Positions 27,395-39,078 of a DNA stretch of 51,510 bases are shown piece by piece. This stretch comes from Helicobacter sp. 11S02596-1 (GTDB taxonomy: Bacteria > Campylobacterota > Campylobacteria > Campylobacterales > Helicobacteraceae), in the NCBI RefSeq assembly GCF_002272825.1, contig NZ_MLAM01000014.1:1-51510 (forward strand), in the 5' to 3' direction. A model generated the notes under the pieces. It had not been told where the DNA came from and ran no database searches. It saw only the letters and a program-made list of their open reading frames with translations. The number at the start of each line of letters is the position of its first letter. Position 1 is the first letter of the stretch. The position numbers and the translations under genes are program-made.

Positions 27395-27601
27395 CTAAAC
27401 TTTATTTCTTACTTCAGTGATACTCTCCCCGCCTAAGCCATAGTTATCGGTGTCTATTTCATCAATAATAACAATCGTAGAAGCCTTGTTTTTATTAAGA
27501 ACTTTAGATAAAAGCTCTGTAACTCCCACAATAAGTTCTTTTTTTTGTTCAGTAGTAGGGCAACCTTGTTCTTTTGTAATACGGATATTAACAAATGGCA
27601 T
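27395..27601 (-). CDS. 4-oxalocrotonate tautomerase family protein
   Basis: Small tautomerase (68 aa) with the N-terminal catalytic proline: MPFVNIRITKEQGCPTTEQKKELI. It also carries NKNKASTIVIIDEIDTDNYGLGGESI, close to H. pylori HP0924. For Pro to be residue 1 after Met removal, the start must be the ATG at 27601, which has AAGGA 6 bases upstream, not the ATG at 27607. Natural substrate unknown. Confidence 0.9.
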   Translation of the reverse strand: MPFVNIRITKEQGCPTTEQKKELIVGVTELLSKVLNKNKASTIVIIDEIDTDNYGLGGESITEVRNKV

Positions 27602-27753
27602 AAACATTCCTTGATTTTAGTTTTATTTTGTTTGCATTATAAGAAAAAATCATATAGATTTCAATGCAACACAATGATAAAATATATTATTTAAAAAATC
27701 AGAAAATATTTAAAAAAGTAATAATAAGTAACAAAAAGATTATAAAAAAGTAT

Positions 27754-28121
27754 TGGTGGAGCTGTGGGGAATCGAACCCCAGTCCAAAAACCATATCCAA
27801 CAAGGGCGTCTACATACTTAGAAGGAATTGAAAAATCTTTTCACGCAGATACTCAAATCCCCAAAATACCCACGCAAGCAGCCAAAATCTTTCTCCACAA
27901 ACAAGGCAGTTTATAGAGGCAACTAGCATTGTGATGGTCCCGCGAGGTGAGCTAGTATCACCAAGCAGACCAGCTCCTAAGAGTAGGTTAAACTCACGCT
28001 ACTTTTGCGTAAGCTGGAGCGTAATTTGTATTGTTTGCGTTTATTTTTTTGTGCAGTTTTACAGCGTGCCGCTGGTATGCAACCCAAGCGATACAGCTCC
28101 TGTCGAAGCCGTGTCAGCCCC
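27754..28121 (-). ncRNA. ssrA: tmRNA
   Basis: Minus-strand RNA of 368 nt that rescues stalled ribosomes. The 5' end GGGGCTGACACGGCTTCGAC and the 3' end GGTTCGATTCCCCACAGCTCCACCA-like acceptor arm (ends in CCA at 27754-27756) are both typical. The tag reading frame lies at 27994-28038 and encodes ANNTNYAPAYAKVA followed by TGA; this resembles known Helicobacter and Campylobacter tags (YAPAYAK core). Confidence 0.96.
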
Positions 28122-28153
28122 ATTAATGCCAAAAAGCACGCCATTATAGCAAA

Positions 28154-28675
28154 TTATTGCTGGATAATATCAATATTATCACCAGGCACGAACACAAAAT
28201 CGCTATCTTTAAGCGGGATATTGAGGCGAACATTTTTAAATTTGATACTAACTTCATTCCCAAATTCATCTTGAAATTCAAGCAAATCGGGCTTTTTGTC
28301 CTTGAAAGTCAAAAAATAAGATATTTTTCCAATAACCGAACGATACCGCCCGTCTTTTTGCAAAACCGCCCCTTTGATAATGGAAAAAAAATCAGTTTTT
28401 TCCTCCAAATGCGTGATGGTGGCTTGATAGAGATTCGGCTCATAAATCACGACATTTTGGGCATTGATATAAATCTCTTTTTTCAATGGCTTAACATACG
28501 TCCATTTTGCAAAATCAGGGACTTTCGCCTCAATGCTACCTTGATAAAAAATCTTCCCCCCATCTTCGGTGGCAACACTCTGGACAAAATCTGCCCAAAA
28601 GCTTTTTATCCCCTCTCCTGCCCCATACAAACCGCTGCTAAGCACCAACAAAACCAACGCTTTTAAAACCCACAT
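28154..28675 (-). CDS. lolA: Outer-membrane lipoprotein carrier protein LolA
   Basis: 173-aa periplasmic chaperone that carries lipoproteins from LolCDE to the outer membrane. Signal peptide, then SFWADFVQSVATEDGGKIFYQGSIEAKVPDFAKWTYVKPLKKEIYIN-like LolA fold features and a C-terminal LNIPLKDSDFVFVPGDNIDII. It is divergent from secA, which in H. pylori is also its neighbour (HP0785/HP0786). ATG has AAGG 8 bases upstream. Confidence 0.87.
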   Translation of the reverse strand: MWVLKALVLLVLSSGLYGAGEGIKSFWADFVQSVATEDGGKIFYQGSIEAKVPDFAKWTYVKPLKKEIYINAQNVVIYEPNLYQATITHLEEKTDFFSIIKGAVLQKDGRYRSVIGKISYFLTFKDKKPDLLEFQDEFGNEVSIKFKNVRLNIPLKDSDFVFVPGDNIDIIQQ

Positions 28676-28779
28676 TTATGACCTTAATTTCCTATCTAGT
28701 TCAAAAGAATTTTATTGTAACTATGTTAGAATTTACTTTAGCTTAAAGAAATTATTAAAAAATTGCGAAGGTGGGCCAA

Positions 28780-31374
28780 ATGATACAAACACTGATAGGA
28801 AAAATCGTCGGCACAAGGAACGATAAATTGATCAAAAAATATCAAAAACGCGTTCAAGCCATCAATGCCCTAGAGCCCAAATATCAGGCAATGGACGATG
28901 AGGCACTCCAAAAAGAATTTGACCTGCTTAAAACAATGGTGCAAAACCAAGAAAAAAGCCTTGATGATGTCCTAGAAAAAAGCTTTGCTATCACCAGAGA
29001 AGCCTCTAAACGGGTCTTGAATATGCGCCATTTTGACGTCCAGCTCATCGGGGGAATGGTCCTAAACGATGGAAAAATCGCCGAAATGAAGACTGGTGAG
29101 GGAAAAACGCTCGTAGCAACCTTGGCAGTTGCCTTGAATGCGATGTGTGGCAAGAGCGTGCACGTCGTCACCGTGAATGATTATCTCGCCAATCGAGACG
29201 CCAAAGAAATGGAACCACTTTATGATTTTTTGGGCTATAGTATCGGGGTGATCACTGCGGAGACAAAAGATGATAATTCACGGCTAGAAACCTACGCCAA
29301 AAACATCGTTTATGGCACGAATAACGAGTTTGGCTTTGATTATCTACGCGACAATATGAAATATTCCCTTGATCAAAAAGTCCAAAAAGAGCATTTTTTT
29401 GCCATCATTGATGAAGTCGATTCGATTTTGATCGATGAAGCCCGAACACCCCTTATCATCTCTGGTCCTGTCAATCGCAAAATGGAAAATTACGAATCTG
29501 CCGACAAGGTCGCCCAAAAATTAAAACCTAAAGATGATTTTAGTATCGATGAAAAAAACCGCGTTATCCTTATCACCGAAGATGGTATCAAAAAAGCCGA
29601 AGAACTTTTTGGAATCGAAAACCTCTACAGCATAGAGAATGCCGCACTTTCACACCATCTCGACCAAGCCCTTAAGGCAAATTATCTCTTTGCCAAAGAC
29701 AAAGACTATGTTGTCCAAGATGGTGAGGTTATCATCGTAGATGAATTTACCGGCAGGCTTAGTGAGGGGCGCAGATTTAGCGAGGGCTTGCACCAAGCCC
29801 TAGAGGCCAAAGAAGGTGTGAGGATAAAAGAAGAAAGCCAAACCTTAGCCGATATTACTTTCCAAAATTATTTTAGGCTGTATGAAAAGCTCTCCGGGAT
29901 GACAGGGACGGCACAAACAGAGGCGAGCGAATTTTTGCAAATCTATAATCTTGAAGTCGTTTCCATCCCTACAAATGTCCCCATCAAAAGAAAAGACCTC
30001 AATGATTTGATCTACAAAAGCGAAGCAGAAAAATTTGAAGCTGTCATCAAAAAAATCAAAGAACTTCACGCCAAAGGCCAACCTGTCCTTGTCGGCACTG
30101 CAAGTATCGAAAAAAGCGAGGTCTTGCACCATCTCCTCCAAAAAGAGCGTATCCCACACACCGTGCTGAATGCCAAACAACACACAAAAGAAGCTGAAAT
30201 CATTAAAGATGCCGGCAAAAAAGGTGCGGTTACTATCGCAACAAATATGGCTGGTAGGGGTGTGGATATCAAACTGGAAGAAGAAATCAAAGAACTTGGC
30301 GGGCTTTATATCATCGGCACAGAAAGACACGAAAGTCGCCGTATCGATAACCAGCTTCGAGGCAGGAGCGGCAGGCAGGGCGATCCAGGAACAAGCCAAT
30401 TTTATCTCAGCCTAGAAGATCCCTTGCTTCGGATATTTGGGAGCGATCGTATCAAGGGCGTGATGGAAAAATTGGGGTTAAAAAATGGCGAACATATCGA
30501 ATCGGGGCTTGTAACCCGTTCGGTAGAAAATGCCCAGAAAAAAGTAGAAAATCTGCATTTTGAATCCCGAAAACATCTCCTAGAATACGATGATGTCGCT
30601 AATGAACAGCGAAAAACCGTGTATAAGTTTAGAAACGAGCTTTTAAACCCAGACTACAATATGAACGCCCGCATTGAAGAAAATCGCCGATATGCCCTTA
30701 CCCAAAGCCTAGCACGGCTCCAGACATTTGAAAATCAAGAGGGGCAAAATAGCGATTTAAAAGCCCTAAAAGCCATCATCAAAGAAGACTTTGGCTTAGA
30801 TCTCACAATGGGTAAATCAGACCCACAGAATGAGGCAAATAGCAAAGATATGGACGATTATGATTTTGTCTTAGAAAAACTCACCCAAACCTATGAGAAA
30901 AAAATGTCCGCCCTAGAACCAGAGCAAAGAAATGAGATTGAAAGGATTATTTATCTACAAATCCTCGATAACGCTTGGCGAGAACATCTCTACACGATGG
31001 ATAATCTCAAAACCGGTATCGGTCTGCGAGGATACAACCAAAAAGACCCGCTGGTAGAATACAAAAAAGAAAGCTACAATCTATTCTTAGAACTCATCGA
31101 CTCCATCAAAACAGAAGCCATCAAAACACTCCATATTATCCAGCTCCAAGCACAAGATGATAAAGAAGTCCAAGATTCTGCTCAAAAGATTATCGAAGAA
31201 CTCGAACAATCCCAAGAAATGCTCGGCTACAACACCGAAGCTATCGAGCAAGATATTAATCCCAAAAAAATATCCCGAAACGATCTATGCCCGTGCGGTA
31301 GTGGCAAAAAATACAAACAATGCCACGGCAAAAGCGGGCCAAAAAAAGGACTATTGGCAGGCAATGCAAAATAA
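28780..31374 (+). CDS. secA: Preprotein translocase ATPase SecA
   Basis: 864-aa motor of the Sec pathway. Motifs: Walker [11 protein letters not shown] (about 100-109), [19 protein letters not shown] (DEAD-like), [20 protein letters not shown], and the C-terminal zinc-binding SEC-C motif [16 protein letters not shown]. The frame also has a GTG at 28771, but AAGGTGG is best spaced to the ATG at 28780, and homologues begin with the same MI.IIGK pattern. Ends with an 11-base overlap with the permease gene. Confidence 0.98.
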   Translation: MIQTLIGKIVGTRNDKLIKKYQKRVQAINALEPKYQAMDDEALQKEFDLLKTMVQNQEKSLDDVLEKSFAITREASKRVLNMRHFDVQLIGGMVLNDGKIAEMKTGEGKTLVATLAVALNAMCGKSVHVVTVNDYLANRDAKEMEPLYDFLGYSIGVITAETKDDNSRLETYAKNIVYGTNNEFGFDYLRDNMKYSLDQKVQKEHFFAIIDEVDSILIDEARTPLIISGPVNRKMENYESADKVAQKLKPKDDFSIDEKNRVILITEDGIKKAEELFGIENLYSIENAALSHHLDQALKANYLFAKDKDYVVQDGEVIIVDEFTGRLSEGRRFSEGLHQALEAKEGVRIKEESQTLADITFQNYFRLYEKLSGMTGTAQTEASEFLQIYNLEVVSIPTNVPIKRKDLNDLIYKSEAEKFEAVIKKIKELHAKGQPVLVGTASIEKSEVLHHLLQKERIPHTVLNAKQHTKEAEIIKDAGKKGAVTIATNMAGRGVDIKLEEEIKELGGLYIIGTERHESRRIDNQLRGRSGRQGDPGTSQFYLSLEDPLLRIFGSDRIKGVMEKLGLKNGEHIESGLVTRSVENAQKKVENLHFESRKHLLEYDDVANEQRKTVYKFRNELLNPDYNMNARIEENRRYALTQSLARLQTFENQEGQNSDLKALKAIIKEDFGLDLTMGKSDPQNEANSKDMDDYDFVLEKLTQTYEKKMSALEPEQRNEIERIIYLQILDNAWREHLYTMDNLKTGIGLRGYNQKDPLVEYKKESYNLFLELIDSIKTEAIKTLHIIQLQAQDDKEVQDSAQKIIEELEQSQEMLGYNTEAIEQDINPKKISRNDLCPCGSGKKYKQCHGKSGPKKGLLAGNAK

Positions 31375-32599
31375 AATAACTTTGAATGCGTTTTTGATCA
31401 AACGCTACTTGCGTTTTGACAAAAACCAGCCTTTCATCTCCATCACCGCCATACTGGCATTTTTGGGCGTTGGGGTGGGTGTGATGGTCTTGATCGTTGC
31501 GATGGCGATTATGAATGGGATGACTAAAGAGTTTGAAAAAAAACTTTTCGTGATGAATTATCCCCTCACGTTGTTTGCCACAACCAGCAAGGGCATTTCA
31601 CAAAGCGTGCTTGAAAGCTTGGAAAATAGATTCCCCGAGCTTTCTTTTAGCCCCTATCTGCGGATGCAATCAGTTGCTAGGGCCAATGGCGTAATGTCTG
31701 CGGGCATTGTCTTTGGTGTGGATGCCAAAAGAGAAGCTAAGATCAATGAAATATTTGCAAAAGCTCTAAAAAATTCAAATATCTCAGATTTTTATCAAGA
31801 CGAGTTTTCTGTTATCGTTGGGGAGGGGTTGAGAGATTTGTTAATGCTTGAAAATGATTCTAAAATCAGCCTATTTTTTACAAAACTCCAGCCAACTGGG
31901 CTGACATTTTCGCCCACGATGAAACGATTTGACGTTAAAGGTTTTTTTGACTCCGGACTCAAAGCCTATGATACAAGCTATATTTACACCAATCTAACTG
32001 CCCTCGCAGCGATCAAAAATATCGGCACGGGCATTTATGATGGTATCCATATTTTTTCTCCAAAGCCACAAGAAGACATCCACGCCATCAAACAGGCACT
32101 TTTAGAGATTCCCAATGCCGGTGTGGGGATTGAGGGCTGGTGGCAACAAAACGGCAATTTTTTCTCAGCGATGGCGCTGGAGAAACGGGCATTATTTATT
32201 GTGTTGATGTTGATTATCTTGATGGCATCATTGAATATCATCAGTTCTTTGCTGATGGTGATTATGAACCGACGCAAAGAAATCGCACTCCTTTTGAGCC
32301 TTGGGGCGACCGCTACTGAAATCAAAAAAACATTTTTTTGGCTGGGGAATTGCATTGGGATGGGAGGGATTTTATTAGGCGTTGTTTTATCGATGGGGGT
32401 TTTGTATGTGCTTTCTACTTTCCCCATCATTTCGCTCCCCGCAGATGTCTATGGCATCACCAAGCTCCCTATCGACCTCTCGCTTATCGACTTTTTTTCC
32501 ACTATCATCGGGGCGATGGTGATTGTTTGTATAGCGTCGTATTATCCAGCAAAAAAAGCCTCCCAAATCGATGCGTTATCGGTTTTGAGAAACGAATAA
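31364..32599 (+). CDS. LolC/LolE-type ABC transporter permease
   Basis: 411-aa inner-membrane protein of the FtsX/MacB fold: an N-terminal helix ([27 protein letters not shown], about 26-52), a large periplasmic domain (about 55-265), then three C-terminal helices (about 272-300, 315-345, 375-398). Lipoprotein release fits, because lolA is next to secA (the HP0785-HP0787 arrangement). Only one such permease is seen here, suggesting a homodimer as in LolF systems; no lolD ATPase is in the window. The ATG overlaps the end of secA by 11 bases. Confidence 0.85.
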   Translation: MQNKITLNAFLIKRYLRFDKNQPFISITAILAFLGVGVGVMVLIVAMAIMNGMTKEFEKKLFVMNYPLTLFATTSKGISQSVLESLENRFPELSFSPYLRMQSVARANGVMSAGIVFGVDAKREAKINEIFAKALKNSNISDFYQDEFSVIVGEGLRDLLMLENDSKISLFFTKLQPTGLTFSPTMKRFDVKGFFDSGLKAYDTSYIYTNLTALAAIKNIGTGIYDGIHIFSPKPQEDIHAIKQALLEIPNAGVGIEGWWQQNGNFFSAMALEKRALFIVLMLIILMASLNIISSLLMVIMNRRKEIALLLSLGATATEIKKTFFWLGNCIGMGGILLGVVLSMGVLYVLSTFPIISLPADVYGITKLPIDLSLIDFFSTIIGAMVIVCIASYYPAKKASQIDALSVLRNE

Positions 32600-32727
32600 A
32601 GCATTTTAATTGTTTTTAAGCTTAACTAGCCTACCATTACAATACTTTAGTATGTAAGTTTGAGTTCTTATTGGTATTTTCGCATTCCTGATTCCTCGAC
32701 CTACACATTAAAGAGCAAGTGTTTGTT

Positions 32728-32739
32728 GAGGCGTGCCTC
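32728..32739 (+). promoter_or_regulatory. Leader hairpin before the RRM gene
   Basis: GAGG-CGTG-CCTC, followed by TGATTTTT, lies about 28 bases before the start of the RRM protein. It could be a weak terminator or attenuator, or a structure bound by the RRM protein itself; only the hairpin is seen. Confidence 0.3.
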
Positions 32740-32766
32740 TGATTTTTAGTTTAATGGAGAATAGAT

Positions 32767-33012
32767 TTGAAAAGTATTTATGTAGGAAATCTCGCCTATA
32801 GTGCGACCAACGAGGATATCAAAGAGCTTTTTAGCAAATACGGCAATGTCGTATCAGTGAAGCTTGTGAGCGACAGAGAAACTGGCAGAGCAAAAGGTTT
32901 TGGTTTTGTAGAAATGGAAGATGATCAAGCGCTCAAGGCTATCAGCTCTCTTGATAATACTGAATTTATGAGTCGGACTATTCGGGTGAATGAAGCGAAT
33001 CCCAAAAGATAA
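32767..33012 (+). CDS. RRM-domain RNA-binding protein
   Basis: 81-aa protein formed by a single RRM: RNP2 IYVGNLAYSA (4-13) and RNP1 KGFGFVEM (about 45-52), with ETGRAKGFGF typical of bacterial Rbp proteins. It is like H. pylori HP0827. Start is TTG with GGAG 7 bases upstream; no ATG is available upstream. Probably binds RNA in the cytoplasm. The leader carries a hairpin. Confidence 0.93.
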   Translation: MKSIYVGNLAYSATNEDIKELFSKYGNVVSVKLVSDRETGRAKGFGFVEMEDDQALKAISSLDNTEFMSRTIRVNEANPKR

Positions 33013-33045
33013 CGCAACCCAAAAAACAATCCAACATTGGAAAGA

Positions 33046-33651
33046 TTAATCCTCTTTCCAATGCTCCATCATCATTCTAGCATTCCTTGCAACATTCCCT
33101 TTCCATAGCCCCCCAATCACAGCGACCATTTCGACATCTTTGAGTAAATGAATATTGTTTGTGTCAATCCCCCCAATCGCACAAATCGGAATCTTTAATG
33201 TTTGTTTTGCTTTTTTGATGGTGTCTAGCGATACCTTTTTGGCATTGGGCTTGGTTTTGGAGTCAAAAACAGCACCAAATGCCACATAATCTGCACCATC
33301 TTCTTGGGCTTTATATGCCAATTCCAAACTATCATAGCAAGAAATGCCAATCTTGCCCTTGAAGCGAATCTTTGCCTCATTCAAAGCGCAATCCTCTCGC
33401 CCAATATGCAATCCCCCTGCCCCAGATTCAATCGCCAAATCAATCCGATCATTGATAACAAATAAAACACCATTTTGCGAACAAAAATCAGCCAATGCTA
33501 TCGCTAGATCTAAAATCTCTTTATCTGTGTGGGTTTTATCGCGCAACTGAAAAATCTTCAAACCACCCTTGATGGCAGATTCCAACAACTCAAAAATCCG
33601 CTCATAAGGCGTGAGAATCTCATCACTAATGCCATAAAGACCTTGCAACAA
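33046..33651 (-). CDS. thiE: Thiamine-phosphate synthase
   Basis: 201-aa TIM-barrel enzyme joining HMP-PP and thiazole phosphate. It shows LYGISDEIL, IFQLRDKTHTDKEIL, VLFVINDRIDLAIESGAGGLHIGRED, GISCYDSLELAYKAQEDGADYVAFGAVFDSKTK and IPICAIGGI. Only TTG start codons fit (33651 and 33648); GGAG lies in the hemC end. Part of the thiE-hemC-fxsA-proS-hemA cluster. Confidence 0.92.
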   Translation of the reverse strand: MLQGLYGISDEILTPYERIFELLESAIKGGLKIFQLRDKTHTDKEILDLAIALADFCSQNGVLFVINDRIDLAIESGAGGLHIGREDCALNEAKIRFKGKIGISCYDSLELAYKAQEDGADYVAFGAVFDSKTKPNAKKVSLDTIKKAKQTLKIPICAIGGIDTNNIHLLKDVEMVAVIGGLWKGNVARNARMMMEHWKED

Positions 33652-33654
33652 GGC

Positions 33655-34593
33655 TTATTCTCCAAACGCCATTTTCTGTGCCATCGCCAAAAGCTCTTTT
33701 GCCCCCTTTTGGATAAAACGACCTGCGAGCGTTTGAGCCAAATATTCTCCATCGCTAATGCCCCCACTAATCGTATCTTTAAGCATTTGCGTGCCATCAG
33801 GCAATCCCACAACTGCCCGCAGTGTTACTTCATCGCCAACAATAAAAGCATTCACGCCGATAGGCACTTGACAACCCCCCTCTAAAGCCCGCACAAAAGC
33901 GCGCTCAATACCGCAACATATCGCCGTGGGAGAATCGCTGAGCTTTTTTAACAAACCAAACACCTCAGAATCTTTGCACGCTTCGATACCCAATGCCCCT
34001 TGTCCCATCGCTGGAATCATCGCTTGCGTCGATAACGGCACAATGTGAGGGACATCTTTTGTGCTAATACCCAAACGTTTCACGCCAGCACTTGCCAAAA
34101 TAATCGCATCAAATTCGCCGTTTTCAAGCTTTTTTAGCCGTGTTTGGATATTCCCACGCAAACTCTGGGTATCAATATCAGGACGCATTGCCTTGATTTG
34201 CATTGAACGTCGCAAAGAAGTCGTGCCTACCTTTGCTCCCTTTGGCAGGGCTTCTATGCCAATATAGCGATGGCTCAAAAAACAATCCCTAACATCTTCA
34301 CGCTCCGTAATGCAAGCTAGATCCAATCCATCAGGAAAATCAACGGGGACATCTTTGAGGGAATGCACCGCTAGATCGATCGATTTTGTAAGCAACATTT
34401 CTTCAAGCTCTTTTGTAAATAACCCCTTGCCACCGATTTTTGCAAGCGGGACATCTAATATCTTATCGCCCTTTGTCTTTACAACCTGCAACTCCGCAGA
34501 AAGCCCCAATTCCTCTTGTATTCTTTTCTGGATATGTTCTGCTTGCCACAAAGCCAAAACACTCCCTCGTGTGCCGATAACAAGCTTTTTCAT
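33655..34593 (-). CDS. hemC: Porphobilinogen deaminase (hydroxymethylbilane synthase)
   Basis: 312-aa heme-pathway enzyme. Seen: [14 protein letters not shown] at the start, [28 protein letters not shown] and the cofactor-binding Cys241 in [16 protein letters not shown] is 5 bases before the ATG; the ATG overlaps the fxsA stop (ATGA). Confidence 0.97.
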   Translation of the reverse strand: MKKLVIGTRGSVLALWQAEHIQKRIQEELGLSAELQVVKTKGDKILDVPLAKIGGKGLFTKELEEMLLTKSIDLAVHSLKDVPVDFPDGLDLACITEREDVRDCFLSHRYIGIEALPKGAKVGTTSLRRSMQIKAMRPDIDTQSLRGNIQTRLKKLENGEFDAIILASAGVKRLGISTKDVPHIVPLSTQAMIPAMGQGALGIEACKDSEVFGLLKKLSDSPTAICCGIERAFVRALEGGCQVPIGVNAFIVGDEVTLRAVVGLPDGTQMLKDTISGGISDGEYLAQTLAGRFIQKGAKELLAMAQKMAFGE

Positions 34594-35045
34594 CGCTTCT
34601 CCTGCTTTGGATTTTTATCATCAGAAATGATTTCTACATCAATAACCTCATCATCTTTAAAAAAAGGCTTGGAGGGGCGATCAAAATTTTCAAAATGCTC
34701 GGGAGATTTTTTTAAAAAAGAATGATTAGCGATGATAAACCCTACGCATTCCAAAATAATCCCCAAACAATCACTCAAAACACCCGGCAGTATCAAAAAA
34801 ATTGCCCCAAGCATTCTAAAAAAATTGCTACTTAAAAATCCCATTGGCGTCATTGTGCCACTAAACATTTGGGACAAATCCTCCAGTATATGCAAACGCT
34901 CACGAAATAAAATAAAAATCCCCAGAACCCCACTGATAATAATTTCTAAAAAAAATGTCCAGATGCCAAACTCGTGAATAAAATCCACAATCAAAAAAAT
35001 CTCAAGCACCAGATACAAAAAACCCCCGACATACAAAAAAGGCAT
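34590..35045 (-). CDS. FxsA-family inner-membrane protein
   Basis: 151-aa protein with two membrane helices at the N-terminus and two more near the middle ([20 protein letters not shown]), and an acidic/basic cytoplasmic tail. The pattern [36 protein letters not shown] and LPGVLSD is typical of FxsA; E. coli FxsA affects phage exclusion. Function here unknown. It ends with a 4-base overlap with hemC; start follows GAGGG. Confidence 0.82.
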   Translation of the reverse strand: MPFLYVGGFLYLVLEIFLIVDFIHEFGIWTFFLEIIISGVLGIFILFRERLHILEDLSQMFSGTMTPMGFLSSNFFRMLGAIFLILPGVLSDCLGIILECVGFIIANHSFLKKSPEHFENFDRPSKPFFKDDEVIDVEIISDDKNPKQEKR

Positions 35046-35046
35046 A

Positions 35047-36795
35047 TCAATCCCTCTTCAAAATCGCAACAATTTCTTCAAATAGACCCTCGATTTTCAA
35101 ATCTTGTTTTTGCAAATTTTGTCTATCGATAAGCTCAACACTTCCTCCAGCAAGGCTCTTGCCTACAATCAAGGCATATCTTGAACCGATAAGTTCAAAA
35201 TCTGCCATCTTCGCCCCAAATCTCAAATCCCGCTCATCAAGCAACACATCCACGCCCGCACCTTGCAAATCCTCATAAATCGTGTGTGCGAAACGATTTT
35301 GCTCTACATCTTTTGTATTAGAAATAATAATGCTTAAATCAAAAGGCGCACTCGCCTTTGTCCAAACACAGCCTTTCTCATCGCTTTTTTGTTCCAAAAT
35401 CGCTGGGAGCAGACGGCTCACCCCAATGCCATAACAACCCATCTCAAAAGGCATATTTTTGCCATCTTTGTCAAGAAAAACAGCCCCCAAGGCTTGCGAA
35501 TATTTCTGCCCAAGCTTAAAGATATGCCCTACTTCAATACCTTTTTTATAGCCCAGCTTGCCTTTGCAATGCGGGCATTGATGACCTGGTTTTACCATCG
35601 CAATATCTTCATAAACTAGCCCCTCAAACGAACTCAAATCCACGCCCACAAAATGATAATCTGCCTCATTTGCTCCACAAATCAAATCCCGCTCATCTTT
35701 TAAATCGCTATCAAAAACGATATAACGTGCTTGGGTGATGTTCTTTAAGGCATAGGGGCCGATAAAACCGGGCTTAAGCCCTACATTTTCAATCTCACCA
35801 ACACTAGCATCGACAAGCTCCAAAGCATCCGCACCCATTTTGTTGATAGCATTGAGGGCTTTAGTCATTTCAAGCTCATCATCGCCTCGCAAGAAAAAAT
35901 AAACCAATTCAGGCTCTTTTCCTGAAGAAGAATCAAAAATAGCTTTCCTAACAACGGCTTTGATGGTAAAAAATTCATCCACCTTAAAAAAATCCGCGAG
36001 TTTTTCAATCGTGCCAACGCCTGGGGTGTAGAATTTTGCAAAAGAAGCCTTGGGCGGGTTTTCTGGCTCGGTGCGTTTAAAGCGCTTGGTTGCTTCAATA
36101 TTAGCAGCATATTCGCATTCCTCACAGATGACAATCGTATCCTCACCACAATCAGCCAAGACGACAAATTCCTTGCTCCCACTCCCTCCAATCGCCCCAC
36201 TATCAGCTTCCACCACTCTAAAATCAAGCCCCAAAGATGTGAAAATATTGCGATAAGTTTTTTCCATATTGGCAAATTCTCTTTCAAGATCTTGCTTATC
36301 AGCGTGAAAACTATAGGCATCTTTCATCACAAATTCTCGTGCGCGCATTAAGCCAAATCTCGGTCTTAGCTCATCGCGAAACTTCAGATGGAGCTGGTAG
36401 AGATTGAGCGGGAGTTGCTTATAGCTTTTCACATAGGATTTGATAATCTCTGTTACGCTTTCTTCGTGCGTAGGGCCCAAGACAAATTCATTTTCTTTTC
36501 TGTCTTTAAATCGCAAAAGCTCTTTGCCATACTTCTCATACCTCGCACTTTGTTTCCAGATATCAGCGGGGGTTACAAACCCCATCACGATTTCTTGAGC
36601 GCCTGATTGATTCATTTCTTTTCTAACAACACCAGAGATTTTGTCCAAAACCTTTTTCCCCAGGGGCAAAAAGTTGTAAATCCCGCTACCAATCTGATGG
36701 ATAAAACCCGCACGGATCAAGAATTGATGGCTTTTGAGGACAGCGTCTTTTGGAGTTTCCTTGCTTGTAGGGATAAACATCTTGGAAAATAACAT
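35047..36795 (-). CDS. proS: Prolyl-tRNA synthetase
   Basis: 582-aa class II synthetase of the bacterial type with an editing insert (about 220-400). Motifs seen: [18 protein letters not shown] (motif 1 region), [40 protein letters not shown] (motif 2), [15 protein letters not shown] (motif 3). AAGGA precedes the ATG by 5 bases. It lies 1 base upstream of fxsA and 11 bases downstream of hemA. Confidence 0.98.
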   Translation of the reverse strand: MLFSKMFIPTSKETPKDAVLKSHQFLIRAGFIHQIGSGIYNFLPLGKKVLDKISGVVRKEMNQSGAQEIVMGFVTPADIWKQSARYEKYGKELLRFKDRKENEFVLGPTHEESVTEIIKSYVKSYKQLPLNLYQLHLKFRDELRPRFGLMRAREFVMKDAYSFHADKQDLEREFANMEKTYRNIFTSLGLDFRVVEADSGAIGGSGSKEFVVLADCGEDTIVICEECEYAANIEATKRFKRTEPENPPKASFAKFYTPGVGTIEKLADFFKVDEFFTIKAVVRKAIFDSSSGKEPELVYFFLRGDDELEMTKALNAINKMGADALELVDASVGEIENVGLKPGFIGPYALKNITQARYIVFDSDLKDERDLICGANEADYHFVGVDLSSFEGLVYEDIAMVKPGHQCPHCKGKLGYKKGIEVGHIFKLGQKYSQALGAVFLDKDGKNMPFEMGCYGIGVSRLLPAILEQKSDEKGCVWTKASAPFDLSIIISNTKDVEQNRFAHTIYEDLQGAGVDVLLDERDLRFGAKMADFELIGSRYALIVGKSLAGGSVELIDRQNLQKQDLKIEGLFEEIVAILKRD

Positions 36796-36806
36796 TGCAG
36801 TCCTTT

Positions 36807-38177
36807 TTAGTTTAGGGTTGTGTCATATTCGCATTTGTAGCGATTGATGAAAATTCCGTCTTCATCAATGTTAAAAACACTTTTGATTGCCTCAATGATG
36901 GGGTCAGCTTCCTCTTTGTCAGCAAATTTTTTGATGGTGATAGTAGGTTGGTGCAAAAATACATTAAAAGCGCTGTGGAGGATTTTTGCCACGTTTTCTT
37001 CATATTCTTTGGGAAGAAAACCTTTTTTTATCGCTCGGTCAAGCTCTTTTAAAGAAGCATCTTTAGCAAGCTCTCGCAATTTTTTGATCAAAGGCTCCAC
37101 GCCCAAGCTCTGCAACCACCTGAAAAATTCCAACGTATAATATCCAATAATCTCATAGGCTTGTGTTGTATTTTTTTGCCTATTGGCAAGATTTTCATAC
37201 ACCACTTGCTCCAAATCATCCACGCTGAATAAAAAAATATTGTCAATGTTTGGTTTTTCGATGTCTCTAGGGACTGCCAAATCAAACCAAAAACGCCTAA
37301 AATCAGTCAGTTCTGTCATCGAGTTTAAAATAATAGGGCAAGGTGAGGAGGTCGCTGAAAACAAAAGCGGGTATTGATTGATAAGCGTGGGAAGCTCTGA
37401 AAAATTCCTCACTTCGATCAAATCACTAGATCCGTTGTCAAGCTCATTTGCCAATGCCAGCGCTTTTTGTTTGTTGCGATTGAGTAGCAAAATGCGATAA
37501 CCACAGCTAAGCAAATGCTTGCTTGCTAGCACACCCATTTCACCAGCTCCCACAACGATAGCAATCTTATCGCTCAACCCGCTTTGCTCAAAGATAGCAT
37601 TGGCTTGTTTGACTGCGACTGAAGCCACAGAAACCGCATTTTGTGAAATTTGCGTGGAGTTTCTGACTTGGGCAGCACATCGAAATGCAAAATGGATCAA
37701 ACGGGTGAGATTCTTGCTACAAAATCCGTTATCAAAGCAAAACTTATAAGCACTTTTGAGCTGCCCGGCAATCTGGGTCTCTCCCACCACAATGCTATCT
37801 AAGCTACTCGCCACACAAAATACGTGATGGACAGCACCTTGATCGGTATAAATATCAGCAATTTCTTTGAGGTATTTCGCATCAATGCCTTTCGTTTTGG
37901 CAAGCAAATCCAAAACCACATCAGCAATAGTTTCCAAATCACAGCCATAGATATAGATTTCGACACGATTGCACGTTGCAAGCAACAGCACTTCTTCAAT
38001 AGAGGGATTTTGGCTTTTTAGCGTCTGCAAAAAATCTTTTGATGAGCCACTAGTTGCCTCATTGGAATCAAAAGCGAGTTTTTCTCTTATGGAGATTTCA
38101 GTATTTTTGTGCGAAAAACTGAGTGCCAAATACCCTGCTGGGTGTTCGCCTGCCAAACGTTCGATTGTATGCCCCAT
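36807..38177 (-). CDS. hemA: Glutamyl-tRNA reductase
   Basis: 456-aa enzyme that reduces glutamyl-tRNA to glutamate semialdehyde, the first step of heme synthesis. Catalytic Cys69 is in [14 protein letters not shown]; the NADPH site is [33 protein letters not shown] is a signature block. The start is the ATG at 38177, with GGGAG 5 bases upstream; it overlaps the stop of the prenyl synthase gene by 1 base (TGATG). The leader before [11 protein letters not shown] is about 16 residues longer than usual. Confidence 0.97.
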   Translation of the reverse strand: MGHTIERLAGEHPAGYLALSFSHKNTEISIREKLAFDSNEATSGSSKDFLQTLKSQNPSIEEVLLLATCNRVEIYIYGCDLETIADVVLDLLAKTKGIDAKYLKEIADIYTDQGAVHHVFCVASSLDSIVVGETQIAGQLKSAYKFCFDNGFCSKNLTRLIHFAFRCAAQVRNSTQISQNAVSVASVAVKQANAIFEQSGLSDKIAIVVGAGEMGVLASKHLLSCGYRILLLNRNKQKALALANELDNGSSDLIEVRNFSELPTLINQYPLLFSATSSPCPIILNSMTELTDFRRFWFDLAVPRDIEKPNIDNIFLFSVDDLEQVVYENLANRQKNTTQAYEIIGYYTLEFFRWLQSLGVEPLIKKLRELAKDASLKELDRAIKKGFLPKEYEENVAKILHSAFNVFLHQPTITIKKFADKEEADPIIEAIKSVFNIDEDGIFINRYKCEYDTTLN

Positions 38178-39070
38178 CAAAACTCCCTATATATCATAGT
38201 TTCAACCACTTTTTCAAGAGATTGGTTATTCTCGTCTTTGATTGAGGCGAGTGCAAGATCGCCATATTTTCTAGCTTGTGCTTGCACTTGGGCGATGATA
38301 TTGTGCGTGTCAAATTGAGCTTTCAACCATTCTTTAGCTTGCTCGCTGTCCTTTTTGAAATACGAAATCAATATCTTTTTATCATCGCCATCAAGGCATT
38401 CATAGAGCAAAATATAAGGCAGGGTTGTCTTACCTTCTTTAAAATCATTCATCGCTGGCTTGCCAAGCGTGCTGGTGTCTTGACTCACATCGAGCAAATC
38501 ATCGATAATCTGAAAAGCAACCCCAAGATTGCATCCATAATCCCTATATTTGGCACTATCAAGTCCTGCCAAAATAGCAGCACTCTCCGCACTCGCTGTA
38601 ATCAACGAAGCGGTTTTGTCCTTTAGCATCTGGAAATATTTTTGTTTATCAGGATTGAAGCCCTCGCTCAAAAATACATCATCGATTTCGCCTCTAGCAA
38701 GCGCAACAACAGCATTAGAAACACTTCTAGCGACCCTTTCATTGATCTTGGTGAGTTCAAAAAACGCTTTGGCATAAAATACATCACCCAACATAATGCT
38801 ATTTTTGTTGCCAAAAACCGCATTGACAGAGGATTGCCCCCTGCGTGTTTCTGATTCATCAATCACATCATCGTGAAGTAGCGAGGCACTCTGGATCATC
38901 TCGATGATCGCACACAAATCAAGCGCTTTGGGATGATTATCACAAATCGCCAAAATGAGCTTGCTTCTTAGCATTTTCCCAGCAACCACTCCAGAAGCTA
39001 GCTTGGAGACATTGACATTACCAACCTGGGTGATAAAAGCCTCCATCTTGTTTTGAATCTGATCTAACAT
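38177..39070 (-). CDS. ispB: Polyprenyl (octaprenyl-type) diphosphate synthase
   Basis: 297-aa trans-prenyltransferase that makes the quinone side chain. The two Asp-rich motifs are present: LLHDDVIDESETRRG (about 82-96) and FQIIDDLLDVSQD (about 203-215), plus GNKNSIMLGDVFYAKA. Product length is not certain from sequence; the H. pylori counterpart (HP0240) is annotated as an octaprenyl synthase. AGGA precedes the ATG by 6 bases. Confidence 0.9.
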   Translation of the reverse strand: MLDQIQNKMEAFITQVGNVNVSKLASGVVAGKMLRSKLILAICDNHPKALDLCAIIEMIQSASLLHDDVIDESETRRGQSSVNAVFGNKNSIMLGDVFYAKAFFELTKINERVARSVSNAVVALARGEIDDVFLSEGFNPDKQKYFQMLKDKTASLITASAESAAILAGLDSAKYRDYGCNLGVAFQIIDDLLDVSQDTSTLGKPAMNDFKEGKTTLPYILLYECLDGDDKKILISYFKKDSEQAKEWLKAQFDTHNIIAQVQAQARKYGDLALASIKDENNQSLEKVVETMIYREF

Positions 39071-39078
39071 CTTTATTC

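Noticed and set aside
28157-28666. 169-codon plus-strand ORF
   Set aside because: It is the antisense of lolA.
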